Assembly: GCF_000374165.1 (NCBI RefSeq) | Contig: NZ_KB893671.1 | Span: 62,193-126,192, forward strand | Reading direction: 5' to 3' | DNA: 64,000 nt | Origin: Parafrankia elaeagni | Lineage (GTDB): Bacteria > Actinomycetota > Actinomycetes > Frankiales > Frankiaceae | In this document: in pieces, positions 1 to 8,877 of the stretch | How the letters are laid out: every line of letters begins with the position of its first letter | Position numbering within the stretch: the stretch's first letter is position 1 | Notes under the pieces: generated by a model | The model's input: the letters and a program-made list of their open reading frames with translations, nothing else | Database searches by the model: none | What the model was told of the DNA's origin: nothing | Made by a program: the position numbers and the translations under genes

Positions 1-2
1 TC

Positions 3-617
3 ATGGTGTGCTGCGCGGAGGCGATCGCGCTGGCGATCAGCTTCCCGTCCGCGCAGTCACTGCTGGTCCAGGAATGTGGTCCACAGGGCACGGGCCGGGC
101 GCAGGGCCTGTTCACGACCACGCAGACCGCGTCGACGGCCGTCGCGGCGCTCGCCTCCGGGGCGCTCTACTCGGCGAACGTCCACCTCCCGTTTCTGCTC
201 ACCGCGGTCGCGGCGGCAGCGGTCGCGGGTGTGCTGCCCATGCTGTGGCACCAGGTCCGCGGAGTTTCCGTCGCTCCGGCGGACATCGCCGGTTTCGCGG
301 ACGGCGCCTTTCACCGAGATGACACCGCTGGCGTGGAAGCCGCCGCTGGCGTGGAAGCCGCCGCTGTGCGGGGTGCGGTGGGCGTCCTCACGGTTCTGCG
401 GGCACCCGTCGTTCCGGCGACGACGCCGCCGGGCGGGGGCACGTACCGGCCCGCGGCCCGCTCCCGCTCGGGGAGCCCGGTGCGGGAGGCTGGCGCGGTG
501 CCCTGGCCGTTGCGCCTCCGGCCCGGTGCGAAGGGCCGTTACGCTGGCCAGATGCGTGGTAGCGCCAGGAGTGTCCGGACGGTGGGCGGGTCCGCGCGGC
601 CGGAGGAGCACCGGTGA
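3..617 (+). CDS. MFS transporter, C-terminal part (5' truncated by window edge)
   Basis: The frame is open from the first bases of the window, so the gene starts upstream. Visible residues 1-85 hold two hydrophobic helices separated by a Gly/Thr/Gln-rich loop, the pattern of the last helices of a 12-14 TM major facilitator exporter. About 115 residues of Ala/Arg/Pro-rich tail follow with no recognisable domain, longer than usual for the family. The stop codon overlaps the GTG of the dihydroorotate-dehydrogenase-like gene by 4 nt, so the two are translationally coupled. The family call rests on the two helices only; another polytopic transporter is possible. Confidence 0.55.
   Translation: MVCCAEAIALAISFPSAQSLLVQECGPQGTGRAQGLFTTTQTASTAVAALASGALYSANVHLPFLLTAVAAAAVAGVLPMLWHQVRGVSVAPADIAGFADGAFHRDDTAGVEAAAGVEAAAVRGAVGVLTVLRAPVVPATTPPGGGTYRPAARSRSGSPVREAGAVPWPLRLRPGAKGRYAGQMRGSARSVRTVGGSARPEEHR
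327..362 (+). repeat. Perfect tandem duplication, 18 nt x 2
   Basis: Two identical 18-nt units lie head to tail inside the cytoplasmic tail of the MFS gene and add the hexapeptide AGVEAA twice. The change is in frame, so it alters tail length without breaking the gene. Confidence 0.8.
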
Positions 618-1582
618 CCGGCCAGCTCCTGCTCGCCGGAGTGGCGCTCGATCACCCGGTGATGAACGCGGCCGGCACCTGCAAGACCCCGCAGGACGTG
701 GTCGCGCTCGCCCGCAGCTCGGTGGCGGCCGTCGTGGTCGGCTCCATCACCCGGGACTCCCGAGCCGGCAACAGCGGCGAGGTCTACTGGTCCGGTGACG
801 GCTGCTCGCTCAACGCGCTCGGCCTGCCGAACCGCGGGGCGAACTACTACCGCGAGCAGCTCCCCGCCATGGTCGAGGCCGCGCACGCGCACGGCAAACC
901 GCTGGTCGTGAGCGTGGCGGGCTTCGCCGTTGACGAGTACGCCGAGCTCGCCGAGCTCGCCGCCGCGGCGGGGGCGGACCTCGTCGAGCTCAACCTCGCC
1001 TGCCCGAACGTCTGGGACGGCGGGACGCAGAAACGTATCGCCTGCTTCGACCCGGGCCAGACCGACGCGATCTGCGCCGCTGTCGAGGGCGCGCTCGCGG
1101 CTCCGGCCAGCGGTCGTGGACGTCCCGCTCCGCCGTACGGGGTCAAGATCTCGCCGTTCTCCGACCCCCAGGCGCTGGCGGAGCTGGCGGCGCTGCTCGG
1201 TGGCCGTTCGCGGGGCCTCGGCGGGCCGCGGTTCGTCACCGCGGTCAACACGTTCCCCAACGCGCTCGTCCTCGACGACCGGCTGCGCCCGGTGCTGGAC
1301 GTCGGACTGGCCGGCCTGAGCGGGGCGGCACTGCGGCCGGTCGGCCTCGGCCAGGTGCGCCAGCTGCGCCGGCTGCTGCCGGGGCAGGTGGATGTCGTCG
1401 GGGTGGGCGGTGTCCTGACGGGCCGGGACGTGGTCGACTACCTGGCCGCCGGCGCGCTGGCGGTGCAGAGCGCGACCGCGTTCTGGAACAGGGGAGAGGA
1501 CCCGACCGTGTTCGGCGACATCCTCAGCGGCTGGATCGACGCGGGCGGCGCCGGGGAGACCGCTGCGCCTTCCGCGGTCTGA
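614..1582 (+). CDS. Dihydroorotate dehydrogenase family protein (class 1-like)
   Basis: 322 residues, an FMN-binding TIM barrel of the dihydroorotate dehydrogenase superfamily. The N-terminal MNAAGT (17-22) is the flavin-binding start of the barrel. NLACPN (127-132) puts Cys130 where class 1 enzymes carry the cysteine base. GVGGV near residue 262 is the phosphate-binding loop before the last helix. The length matches soluble class 1 enzymes (about 310 aa) and there is no membrane-targeting extension as in class 2. The GTG start has a GGAGGAG ribosome site and overlaps the stop of the upstream transporter gene. No other pyrimidine gene is nearby, so it may be the biosynthetic enzyme or a paralogue acting on another pyrimidine or uracil-like substrate. 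Confidence 0.8.
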   Translation: MTGQLLLAGVALDHPVMNAAGTCKTPQDVVALARSSVAAVVVGSITRDSRAGNSGEVYWSGDGCSLNALGLPNRGANYYREQLPAMVEAAHAHGKPLVVSVAGFAVDEYAELAELAAAAGADLVELNLACPNVWDGGTQKRIACFDPGQTDAICAAVEGALAAPASGRGRPAPPYGVKISPFSDPQALAELAALLGGRSRGLGGPRFVTAVNTFPNALVLDDRLRPVLDVGLAGLSGAALRPVGLGQVRQLRRLLPGQVDVVGVGGVLTGRDVVDYLAAGALAVQSATAFWNRGEDPTVFGDILSGWIDAGGAGETAAPSAV

Positions 1583-1664
1583 ACCGGTCGTCCGCCGCGT
1601 GCTGTGGCCCGATGGCGCGTGGCGCGATGGCCCGGTCGGCAGTGGCGGTGCCGGTCAGCGCCGG

Positions 1665-2072
1665 TCAGTGCCGTTCGGGCAGCTCGATGACGACGTTGGT
1701 CGCCTTGACCGTGCCGACGGCGAGGACACCCGGTTCGAGGCCGAGCTCGTCGGCGGCCTCCCGGCTCATCAGTGAGACGACCCGGTGCCGGCCGGACTGG
1801 ATCTCGACCTGGGCCATGACATCGTCACGGCGCACCCTGGTGACGATGCCGGGGAACCGGTTGCGGGCCGAGGCACCGACGATGGCGGGAGAACCCAGCG
1901 GCAGCTCGCCTGCCATGTCGATGGCGAACTGCGCCAGTACGGATCCTTCGACGGCCTGCCGCCCAGCGCCGTCGCGCACGGTGGGCAGGCGGCCGCCATC
2001 CGCCCACCGGCGCACCGTGTCGTCGCTGACGCCGAGCAGCCCGGCGACCTCGCTGATTCTGAAGGTCGACAT
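1665..2072 (-). CDS. HTH-Mop (TOBE) molybdate-binding regulator
   Basis: 135 residues. Residues 3-45 form a MerR/excisionase-type helix-turn-helix (RISEVAGLLGVSDDTVRRW). Residues 68-133 form one TOBE/Mop domain, with the SARNRFPGIV opening and a closing AVGTVKATNVVIE strand typical of molybdopterin-binding proteins. HTH plus a single Mop domain is the architecture of small actinobacterial molybdate-responsive regulators or molybdenum-pterin binding proteins. The ATG at 2072 was chosen because the HTH begins directly there; an in-frame GTG 35 codons upstream would only add an Arg/Gly-rich leader. It converges on the dihydroorotate-dehydrogenase-like gene. No mod transport gene is adjacent. Confidence 0.85.
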   Translation of the reverse strand: MSTFRISEVAGLLGVSDDTVRRWADGGRLPTVRDGAGRQAVEGSVLAQFAIDMAGELPLGSPAIVGASARNRFPGIVTRVRRDDVMAQVEIQSGRHRVVSLMSREAADELGLEPGVLAVGTVKATNVVIELPERH

Positions 2073-2344
2073 GCCGGCACCATATCCGCCCGCAACACCA
2101 CCCGCGTTCCACGTGTCCGTGGCTGCCCTGCGGGGTCGTCCGACCTGCGCCCACCGCGGCCTGTCCGGGCTGGTCAACGCGGCTCACTGACCGTCGACGC
2201 GCGGATGTCGCGGGTGAACCCTCCGTGTCCCGTGCGGCCCATGCGCGGGACCGCGCGATATCGGCTCGTATCGTGTTCGACGTGAAGGCGGAGCGCGGAC
2301 GGGAACGTCCCGACTCCCCGGAGTCTGCCCGGGGGGCCAGTCTG

Positions 2345-2818
2345 ATGCATGAGGATTCGGAACCGCCGGTGACCCAGCAGGCCCACCGGCGACGCCCACC
2401 CGGGCAGCTGGAGGAGGATGTGCTGGGCGTTCTGCACCGCTCTGGCGAGCTCTCACCCGGTGAGGTGCGTGACCTGTTGCCCGATGTGGCACGGCTTTCC
2501 TACAGTGCCGTGGTCACGACCCTCACCCGGCTTCACACCAAGGGTGTGGTCACGCGGCGCAGACACGGCCGCGGCTACCTCTACTCGTCGCCTGGCGACC
2601 CGACCACGCTGGTCGCCTGGCGGATGAACCGCCTGCTCGCGGGGCAGTCTGATCACCGGCGGGCCCTGACCCATTTCATCGCCGCGCTCTCACCGACCGA
2701 CGAGGCGCTCGTCCGTGACCTGCTCGCCTCCGCACCCGAGGCGTCGGACGGTGGCGTGGTGCCGGGTGGCGTCGGCGAGGGAACCGGCACGGCACCCGAC
2801 CTCGAACAGCACCGGTAA
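2345..2818 (+). CDS. BlaI/MecI/CopY family transcriptional repressor
   Basis: 157 residues. Residues 20-95 form the winged helix of the BlaI/MecI family: LEEDVLGVLHRSGELSPGEVRD, then SYSAVVTTLTRLHTKGVV and the RRRHGRGYLY wing. The C-terminal helices would dimerise. In this family a membrane metallopeptidase cleaves the repressor in response to wall stress, and such a peptidase gene follows after only 8 nt. ATG 2345 is preferred because it leaves a normal short N-terminus; an in-frame GTG at 2282 would add 21 residues. The pair is probably autoregulated, but I could not identify an operator dyad with confidence. Local targets could include the cell-wall genes downstream; that is inference. Confidence 0.88.
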   Translation: MHEDSEPPVTQQAHRRRPPGQLEEDVLGVLHRSGELSPGEVRDLLPDVARLSYSAVVTTLTRLHTKGVVTRRRHGRGYLYSSPGDPTTLVAWRMNRLLAGQSDHRRALTHFIAALSPTDEALVRDLLASAPEASDGGVVPGGVGEGTGTAPDLEQHR

Positions 2819-2826
2819 GGACGCCT

Positions 2827-3852
2827 GTGGCAGTCGACCAGCTGCTCGTCTCGCTTGTGCTCGCTCCGGCGGCCGGCGCGGTCGCGTGCCACATACTTGT
2901 CGACCTGCTGCCCCCCAAGGCGGCGGTCCTCGGGTTCACCGCGGCAGCCGGCCTGTTCGCCATGGCAGGCACGCTGAGCCTGTTCGTGTTCGGGATGCCG
3001 GCGGTGGCCGGCATCGCGGGCATCCTGGACGAGCCGGTGACAGCGGCGTCCTGGCCCGCCGCGTCACTGCCCCGATGGCTGTCCTGGACATGCCTGTTGC
3101 TGGGCGCCGTCGCGGTCCTGTCGGCCCTGGCGACCGGCCGGTCGCAGCATGGCTCGGTACACGCGGCGCGTCGGGAGGCCTCGGCGCTGCCCGGCGGCAC
3201 CGAGATCGTCGTGCTGCCGGATGGTCGCGCCGACGCGTTCGCGCTCCCCGGCCTCCCCGGGCGCATCGTGGTCACCGAGGGGATGCTCACGGCGGTCGGA
3301 GCGGGCCGGCAGCAGGCCCTGTTCGCGCACGAGCGTGCCCACCTGACCGGGCGGCACCACCTCTTCGCCTTCGCCGCCCGGCTCGCCGCGGCCGCGCTGC
3401 CGACCCTGCGACCGATGGTCACCCTGGTCGACTACGCCATCGAGCGCTGGGCGGATGAGCAGGCGGCGGAGGACGTCGGCGACCGCCACTCGGTGGCCCA
3501 CGTCGTCGGCACCGCCGCGCTCGCCGCGACCGCGCAGGCCGCAGGGGCCACGGAGGACGTGTCAGACGTGCCGGGCCGCCCGGCGCCGGGGCGCGGCGGG
3601 CACGGGCCCCTGCTGCCCGGGCGCCGCCGGGCGGCGCGCCCGGCGAAGCTGAGGGCGGGCGCACCCGGTCGGGGCCCGAGGCCCGGGCCGGTACCGCGGC
3701 GGATCGCGGCTCTGCTCGCGGCCCCGCAGCGGCGGAAGCGGCTGATGCTGGTCGCGCTGCCGGCGGCTCTCGCCGCGGCGTCCTGCGGAGTGGCCGTCGA
3801 GGCGCTGATGGACCTGCCCTACCGGCGGGTCTTCGACGTCGGCGACTCGTAG
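2827..3852 (+). CDS. M56 family membrane metallopeptidase (BlaR1/HtpX-like)
   Basis: 341 residues, GTG start 8 nt after the repressor. Three or four hydrophobic segments (about 5-30, 38-60, 85-103 and near 310-325) surround a cytoplasmic protease domain. The zinc motif HERAH lies at 168-172, and the downstream ERWADEQA (207-213) supplies the acidic third ligand. Family members sense wall-active compounds or stress and degrade the cognate BlaI repressor. There is no C-terminal penicillin-binding sensor as in staphylococcal BlaR1, so any signal must be read by the membrane segments or a partner. Residues 245-295 are a low-complexity Arg/Pro/Gly stretch. It converges on the L,D-transpeptidase gene, with 15 nt between the stops. 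Confidence 0.88.
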   Translation: MAVDQLLVSLVLAPAAGAVACHILVDLLPPKAAVLGFTAAAGLFAMAGTLSLFVFGMPAVAGIAGILDEPVTAASWPAASLPRWLSWTCLLLGAVAVLSALATGRSQHGSVHAARREASALPGGTEIVVLPDGRADAFALPGLPGRIVVTEGMLTAVGAGRQQALFAHERAHLTGRHHLFAFAARLAAAALPTLRPMVTLVDYAIERWADEQAAEDVGDRHSVAHVVGTAALAATAQAAGATEDVSDVPGRPAPGRGGHGPLLPGRRRAARPAKLRAGAPGRGPRPGPVPRRIAALLAAPQRRKRLMLVALPAALAAASCGVAVEALMDLPYRRVFDVGDS

Positions 3853-3867
3853 GGCCGCCGCTGGCGG

Positions 3868-4770
3868 TCAGCCGACGACCGTCACCGGCGTGCCGAGCGG
3901 GAGGAGGTCCACCAGACGCAGCAGATCCTCGTTGCGCAGCCGGATGCATCCCAGGCTGACGTCCGAGCCGACCAGGTCCGGGCGGTTGGTGCCGTGCAGC
4001 CCGATGATCCCCTCGGCCCCGTTGAACTGGGTGATCACATCGGAGAATCCGGACAGACCATAGGCGAACGGCCCCCAGGGGCCACCCGGATCCGCCGGGC
4101 GCAGCAGCTCGGTCAGGTAGAAGGTGCCGGCGGGGGTCGGTGTCGCGCCAGTGCCGATGCCGACCGGGAGCTTCGTGAGAACCGAACCGTCCCGGAAGAC
4201 GGTCAGGCGGTGCTCGGAGCGGTCAACCTGCAACTCGAACGGCGTCGTCGTCATCCTGACGTCGGCCGTCCGGACCCAGCCGATGGTGTTGTTCGGCCTT
4301 ACGGGGACCTTGACCCGCAGCCAGTCAGGCTGGCGTTCCTCGACACCGAGGACCAGCGGGACCCCGCGCGGGTTCGGGTTGTCCAGGGTCCACCCTGGCT
4401 GGGTGTCGCCCCGGTTCCCGAAGACCTCCAGCCGAGGGACGTCCGCGTAGGCGACCCAGCTCCAGCCGGCCGGCAGCGCCAGACCCGGATCGTCACCCGT
4501 GGGCACGCCGGCGGGGGAGGCACTCGGGCCCGGTCGCGGATCAGGGCTCGGGCCACGGTCGGAGCCGTCCCCCGGCCCCCCGCAACCGCCCAGCAGGGCA
4601 CCGGCCAGCACCAGCACCCCGGCCAGCACCATCCTCCGCGCCAGCGCCAGCTTGCGAGGTGGCAGCCCACCGGGGACGATGCCGGGCGGCCCACCCGTAT
4701 CCGCGCCCGGCGCCCGCCGACGCCGGAGCGGGGGGCGGGAAACCGAGCCCTGATACCAGTCCACGGTCAT
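3868..4770 (-). CDS. L,D-transpeptidase lipoprotein (YkuD domain)
   Basis: 300 residues. After a 40-residue Arg/Pro-rich N-terminus comes a hydrophobic segment ending in a lipobox-like LGGC (Cys63), so the protein is likely an exported lipoprotein. Residues 100-170 are a small beta domain of SH3-like type. Residues 175-300 form the YkuD catalytic domain. Its motif is His259-Gly-Thr-Asn followed by SLGCIRL, with catalytic Cys275 and Arg277. These enzymes make 3-3 crosslinks in peptidoglycan. ATG 4770 was chosen because GGGGGTGG lies just upstream; an in-frame GTG at 4788 adds only six residues. The long N-terminus before the lipobox is unusual and may mean the true start is an internal codon near 4635. 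Confidence 0.9.
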   Translation of the reverse strand: MTVDWYQGSVSRPPLRRRRAPGADTGGPPGIVPGGLPPRKLALARRMVLAGVLVLAGALLGGCGGPGDGSDRGPSPDPRPGPSASPAGVPTGDDPGLALPAGWSWVAYADVPRLEVFGNRGDTQPGWTLDNPNPRGVPLVLGVEERQPDWLRVKVPVRPNNTIGWVRTADVRMTTTPFELQVDRSEHRLTVFRDGSVLTKLPVGIGTGATPTPAGTFYLTELLRPADPGGPWGPFAYGLSGFSDVITQFNGAEGIIGLHGTNRPDLVGSDVSLGCIRLRNEDLLRLVDLLPLGTPVTVVG

Positions 4771-4913
4771 GCCACCCCCGAGGCGCACCCGGCGTGCTCC
4801 GCCTACTTACGGTCACGATCGCTACTCAGGGTAGTCGTCGGAGGTGCGGGATCGTGCGCAGGTCGCCACGGCGCGTATCGCGCCCGGCAGGCGCCCGGGT
4901 CGCGGCGGCTGAC

Positions 4914-6836
4914 CTAGCGCAGGCAGGCCAGCACCCGATAGGCGTTCGACCGCCGGCCGCCCGTCAGGTAGCGGCGGCTGGCGGCATCCCAGGCGACCGC
5001 CGCCGGCATCGCCACTCCCATGGCCGCCCCGGTGAGCGCCCGTCGGGCGCGAGCCGCCGCGGGGCTCGTGACCTCCTGCCAGGGCATCGCCGGGGACGGA
5101 GCGGCCCGCTGCCACGCTCCCCACAGGGCGATCGGCGCGTCGCCGCCCTGGTGCGCCTCGCCGAAGCAGACGTCCAGAACCTTGAGGCCCGCCTCGTCGA
5201 GGGCGTGGACCAGGTTGTCGGCCGGAATGAGGTGCTGATGCTGGGGCACGAACCAGCCCGGCCAGTACGCGCCGAACCAGCGGCCGGCGGGGCACTGCGG
5301 GTTCGGCACCTCGATGATCAGGTGCCCGCCCGGCGCGAGGGTGCGCGCGGCCGCGTGCAGCTCCTCCCGCGGGTCCCGGGTGTGCTCCAGGTAGTGGAAC
5401 ATGCTGACGACGTCGTAGCGGCCGCTCAGCTCCCCGGCCAGGTCCGGCAGGCGGCCCTGGTGCACGTGATCGACCCAGCCGCGGCGCCCGGCCAGGTTGA
5501 TGCTCTCGCCGATGTCCAGGCCGTCGAAGGATGTCGCCGGCCACACCTCGCGCGCGGCCGCGCAGAAGTGGCCGAAGCCGCCGCCGACGTCGAGCCAGCG
5601 CCGCGGCGCGGGAATGTCGAGCCGGGCTCGGGCCAGGTAGATGTCGGTGTTGCGGCGGAACAGCTCCTCGATCAGCGCCGCGCCGAGGCCGGAGTAGACG
5701 TCCCGGTAGTAGAACTCGAGCCCGTCGAGGGTCAGCCGCGGGTTCTGGAACACGTGGCCGCAGTCGTCGCACCGGTCGTACCGGAAGACTCCTGGCTTGG
5801 CCTGCACGGAGTCCGACCCGGACAGAGCAAGGGAAAGGCCGGTGCCGCCGCACCAGGGGCACGCCGTGGACGGAGCCTCCAGGAACCGGTCGACGCCGGC
5901 GGCGAGATCGGCGCGGTACTGGTGCCGCTTCGCCGCCAGCGTGGCGGGATCGGTGGCCGGCGGCCCCGGCCGCGGCGCACTGGCAGCCGTGAGCGGCGAA
6001 GTGAGGAAGCGGGCCATCGGCTGCCGGCGGGTGAGCGGGCTGCGCAGGAGTTCCGCCGTCGGGACGCGGATCCGCCCCGCGCCGACCACTGCCGGCTGCA
6101 GCCAGGAGAGCAGCGCGGCGCCGAGTGCCCAGGCCGGGGCGGCCGTCGCTCCGGCACCGACGGCCAGATCCCGCACGAGCGGGAGGAACGGCAGCGCTGG
6201 CTCCCAGGGCAGGGCGGCGAACTGAACCGCGACCCGGTCCCGCCCGTTCCGGGGTGTCGTCTCGCCGGAACGCGGCGCGTCGTCCCGCGTGGTGCTGCCC
6301 GGCGTCCTGCCGCCCTGCGAGGGTCTGGTGCCGTGCGTGGCCGCGGCGGCAAGCCCCGGCAGGATCGCCAGGCCGGTCGCCGCCGGTGCATGCAGTTTCA
6401 ACGTGGCCGTCGCGGCGGCGAGCTGCGCGCGGTCGGGCCTGGGGAGGGCCAGGCCCGAACGGTCGAGCACCTCCTGGTCGACCAGCAGCGCGTGGTAGGC
6501 GCCCCGCCCCGGGGCGAGGCGCTGCGCCCGGTACCGTTCGGGATCAACCATGCGGGCCAGATCCAGCAACTCGTGCGCCGCCATCGCGGACGGCACCAGG
6601 TCCAGGACGGTGAGACCCTCCCGCCGCGCGTAGGCGCTCGCCGCCCGCCGCTGCGCCTCGTCAAGGTGGACGCCCTCGGCGAGCAGGAACCGGTGCGAGG
6701 GATGCACGGGCCGCCCGGCGGGCCCGATCACGGGCAGCGCCCGGACCCGGGCGCGCAGCCGCAGACCATTGGCACCGATGCCGACGCAGGCCGCGATCGG
6801 CAACCACGCGCGGCGGATGCTGGTTCTTTCCGTCAT
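4914..6836 (-). CDS. Zinc-ribbon class I SAM methyltransferase with long N-terminal domain
   Basis: 640 residues. Two CxxC pairs, Cys326/329 and Cys356/359 (RCDDCGHVFQNPR), form a treble-clef zinc site. They precede a Rossmann methyltransferase domain with motif I LDVGGGFGHF at 415-424 and a post-II block MFHYLEHTRDP. Zinc-ribbon plus Methyltransf_23-type domains are common in enzymes that modify sugars, lipids or natural products. Residues 1-300 contain no motif I recognise; an Ala-rich hydrophobic patch lies at 228-252. The ATG at 6836 has a perfect AGGAGG site 6 nt upstream, which settles the start. It is divergent from the glycoside hydrolase gene with 94 nt between starts, so the two may share a control region. 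Substrate unknown. Confidence 0.8.
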   Translation of the reverse strand: MTERTSIRRAWLPIAACVGIGANGLRLRARVRALPVIGPAGRPVHPSHRFLLAEGVHLDEAQRRAASAYARREGLTVLDLVPSAMAAHELLDLARMVDPERYRAQRLAPGRGAYHALLVDQEVLDRSGLALPRPDRAQLAAATATLKLHAPAATGLAILPGLAAAATHGTRPSQGGRTPGSTTRDDAPRSGETTPRNGRDRVAVQFAALPWEPALPFLPLVRDLAVGAGATAAPAWALGAALLSWLQPAVVGAGRIRVPTAELLRSPLTRRQPMARFLTSPLTAASAPRPGPPATDPATLAAKRHQYRADLAAGVDRFLEAPSTACPWCGGTGLSLALSGSDSVQAKPGVFRYDRCDDCGHVFQNPRLTLDGLEFYYRDVYSGLGAALIEELFRRNTDIYLARARLDIPAPRRWLDVGGGFGHFCAAAREVWPATSFDGLDIGESINLAGRRGWVDHVHQGRLPDLAGELSGRYDVVSMFHYLEHTRDPREELHAAARTLAPGGHLIIEVPNPQCPAGRWFGAYWPGWFVPQHQHLIPADNLVHALDEAGLKVLDVCFGEAHQGGDAPIALWGAWQRAAPSPAMPWQEVTSPAAARARRALTGAAMGVAMPAAVAWDAASRRYLTGGRRSNAYRVLACLR

Positions 6837-6930
6837 GACGCCTCCTGGACGAAAGACCGACGGGAACAGCCTGACCGGCACGGTATGCCTGCACCACGAC
6901 AGTTCGCGCAGGCCCCACCGCGAGGACGTA

Positions 6931-8877
6931 ATGAGTGGCGTGGATACGGTTCGCACCGAATCCGTACCGACGGCGGACAGGAGGTGGAATGTGTGGCGTG
7001 TACGGCCTGCGGGCCTGGTCATCGTGGTCGTGGCAGCTGTGCTGGCCGGGATCACGCTGTTCGCGGTGGTCAATCAGGGGCGCGGTTCTGATGACGTCGC
7101 CTCCGATCGCCCCGGGCCGTCGGCCGGCGCGGATTCCAGGGCCCCGGAGGCCTCCGGGGCCGGTCAGGCGGCCGACCGCGGTGGACTCTCCGCGAGCGGT
7201 TCCGGCCTCGGCGCGGGGGGCCTTCCGGTTGAGGCGTCCCCCGAGGAGAGTCGTTGGGTCGAGGCCACCCTCGCCGGGCTGTCACTGGAGCAACGCGTCG
7301 GCCAGATGATCATGGGGTACGTGTTCGGGACCTCCGGATCGGACCGGGACCCGACCGCGATGGCCGGCAACCGGCGAACCTCCGGCGTCGCCACGGCGGC
7401 CGAGGCAGTCGCCGCCCACAGCCTGGGCGGGGTGATCTACTTCGACGCCGGCGGGACAGGCCCAGGCGCCCTGCCGGACAACATAGTCGACCCGGCCCAG
7501 GTCACAGGCCTGTCTGCCGACCTGCGCGCCGCGGCCGCGGTGCCCCTGCTGATCGCCACGGACCAGGAACAGGGCCCGGTCCTGCGTGTCCGTGACGGCG
7601 TGACCCTGCTGCCCAGCCAGATGGCCCAGGGCGCCACGGGACGTCCCGACGACGCCCGTGAGGCGGCGCGCATCACCGGCACCGACCTGCGTGCCCTCGG
7701 CATCAACGTCAACTTCGCGCCGGACGCGGACGTCAACAGCGACCCCGCGAACCCGGTGATCGGCGAACGGTCGTTCGGGGACGACCCCGGCGCCGTCGGG
7801 AGGTTCACCGCGGCCGCCATCAACGGCTACCGCCAGGCCGGTGTGGCGGCGGCCGCGAAGCACTTCCCCGGCCACGGCGCCACGTCGGTGGACAGCCATG
7901 TCGCGCTGCCGACGATCACCCGCGACCGCGCGGCCCTGGACGCCGTCGACCTGCCGCCCTTCCGCGCCGCGATCGCCGCGGACACCCCCATGGTCATGGT
8001 CGGCCACCTGAACGTCCCCGCGCTCGACCGTGATGCCCCCGCACCGCTGTCCCGGGCGGTGGTCGACGGCCTGCTCCGTCGCGAGCTCGGTTACGACGGC
8101 ATCATCGTCACCGACGCGCTCAACATGGCCGCGATCACCGACCACAACTCTCCGGCCAGGGCGGCCGTGCGGGCCGTCCAGGCCGGCGTGGACATGCTGT
8201 TGATGCCGCCGGACGTCGTCCAGGCCCGCGACGCCGTGGTCTCCGCCGTGCGTTCCGGCATGGTCACCCCCGACCGCGTCGACGCCTCCGTACGCCGCCT
8301 GCTACGCCTCAAGTGGCGGCTGGCCCACAGCACTCCCACCGCCCCCGGCACCCCGCAGACTCGCACCGCCGCCGCCGAGGCGATCGCCGCCCGGGCGATC
8401 ACCCTGCTCGACCAGCCGGCCTGCGACCTGCTGCCCCTCCGCCGAAACCCACTCCCCGCCACACCCGTCGAGGTGTCCGGCCCAGCCACCGCCGCCCGCC
8501 TGCTCGTGGCCGCCCTCGGCGAGCGCGGCACCCCCGCCACCCAGGTGCCCTCGGGCGCCGTCGCGACCACCCCCCGCGCCCCCACCGCTCCCGGCTCCAC
8601 CGCCACCCCCGTACGCGTCGTTCTGGCCGGGAACTCCCCACCTCCCACCACCGACCGCCGCACCGTCGTCGTGTCGACCGGCACCCCGTACCGCCCACCC
8701 CCCGGCGCCGGGGCCTGGCTGGCGACCTACTCCCGCGACCCCGCATCCATGAAAGCCCTGGCCGCGGTCCTCACCGGCGCCACCACCCCCACCGGCCGCC
8801 TTCCCGTCACAACCCGCACCGCCACCGGCACCCTGCTACCTCGCGGCGCCACCCTCCCCGCCCCCCGCACCTGTTGA
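6931..8877 (+). CDS. Membrane-anchored glycoside hydrolase family 3 (NagZ-like beta-N-acetylhexosaminidase)
   Basis: 648 residues. A single hydrophobic helix (about 29-50) anchors the protein outside the cell, followed by a flexible Ser/Gly-rich linker. The GH3 barrel spans about 105-480. KHFPGHG (310-316) followed by D321-S-H323 is the NagZ signature, with the Asp-His dyad acting as acid/base. IVTDALN supplies the nucleophile Asp395. NagZ enzymes remove GlcNAc from muropeptides during wall turnover. The C-terminal part (485-648) is Pro/Thr/Ala-rich and resembles a shortened second GH3 domain. ATG 6931 has GAGGA 6 nt upstream. Together with the L,D-transpeptidase it gives this end of the window a cell-wall role. 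Confidence 0.9.
   Translation: MSGVDTVRTESVPTADRRWNVWRVRPAGLVIVVVAAVLAGITLFAVVNQGRGSDDVASDRPGPSAGADSRAPEASGAGQAADRGGLSASGSGLGAGGLPVEASPEESRWVEATLAGLSLEQRVGQMIMGYVFGTSGSDRDPTAMAGNRRTSGVATAAEAVAAHSLGGVIYFDAGGTGPGALPDNIVDPAQVTGLSADLRAAAAVPLLIATDQEQGPVLRVRDGVTLLPSQMAQGATGRPDDAREAARITGTDLRALGINVNFAPDADVNSDPANPVIGERSFGDDPGAVGRFTAAAINGYRQAGVAAAAKHFPGHGATSVDSHVALPTITRDRAALDAVDLPPFRAAIAADTPMVMVGHLNVPALDRDAPAPLSRAVVDGLLRRELGYDGIIVTDALNMAAITDHNSPARAAVRAVQAGVDMLLMPPDVVQARDAVVSAVRSGMVTPDRVDASVRRLLRLKWRLAHSTPTAPGTPQTRTAAAEAIAARAITLLDQPACDLLPLRRNPLPATPVEVSGPATAARLLVAALGERGTPATQVPSGAVATTPRAPTAPGSTATPVRVVLAGNSPPPTTDRRTVVVSTGTPYRPPPGAGAWLATYSRDPASMKALAAVLTGATTPTGRLPVTTRTATGTLLPRGATLPAPRTC

Noticed and set aside
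4659-7091. 810-codon plus-strand open frame opposite the methyltransferase
   Set aside because: The minus-strand gene has zinc-ribbon and SAM motifs and a perfect ribosome site; the plus frame has none.
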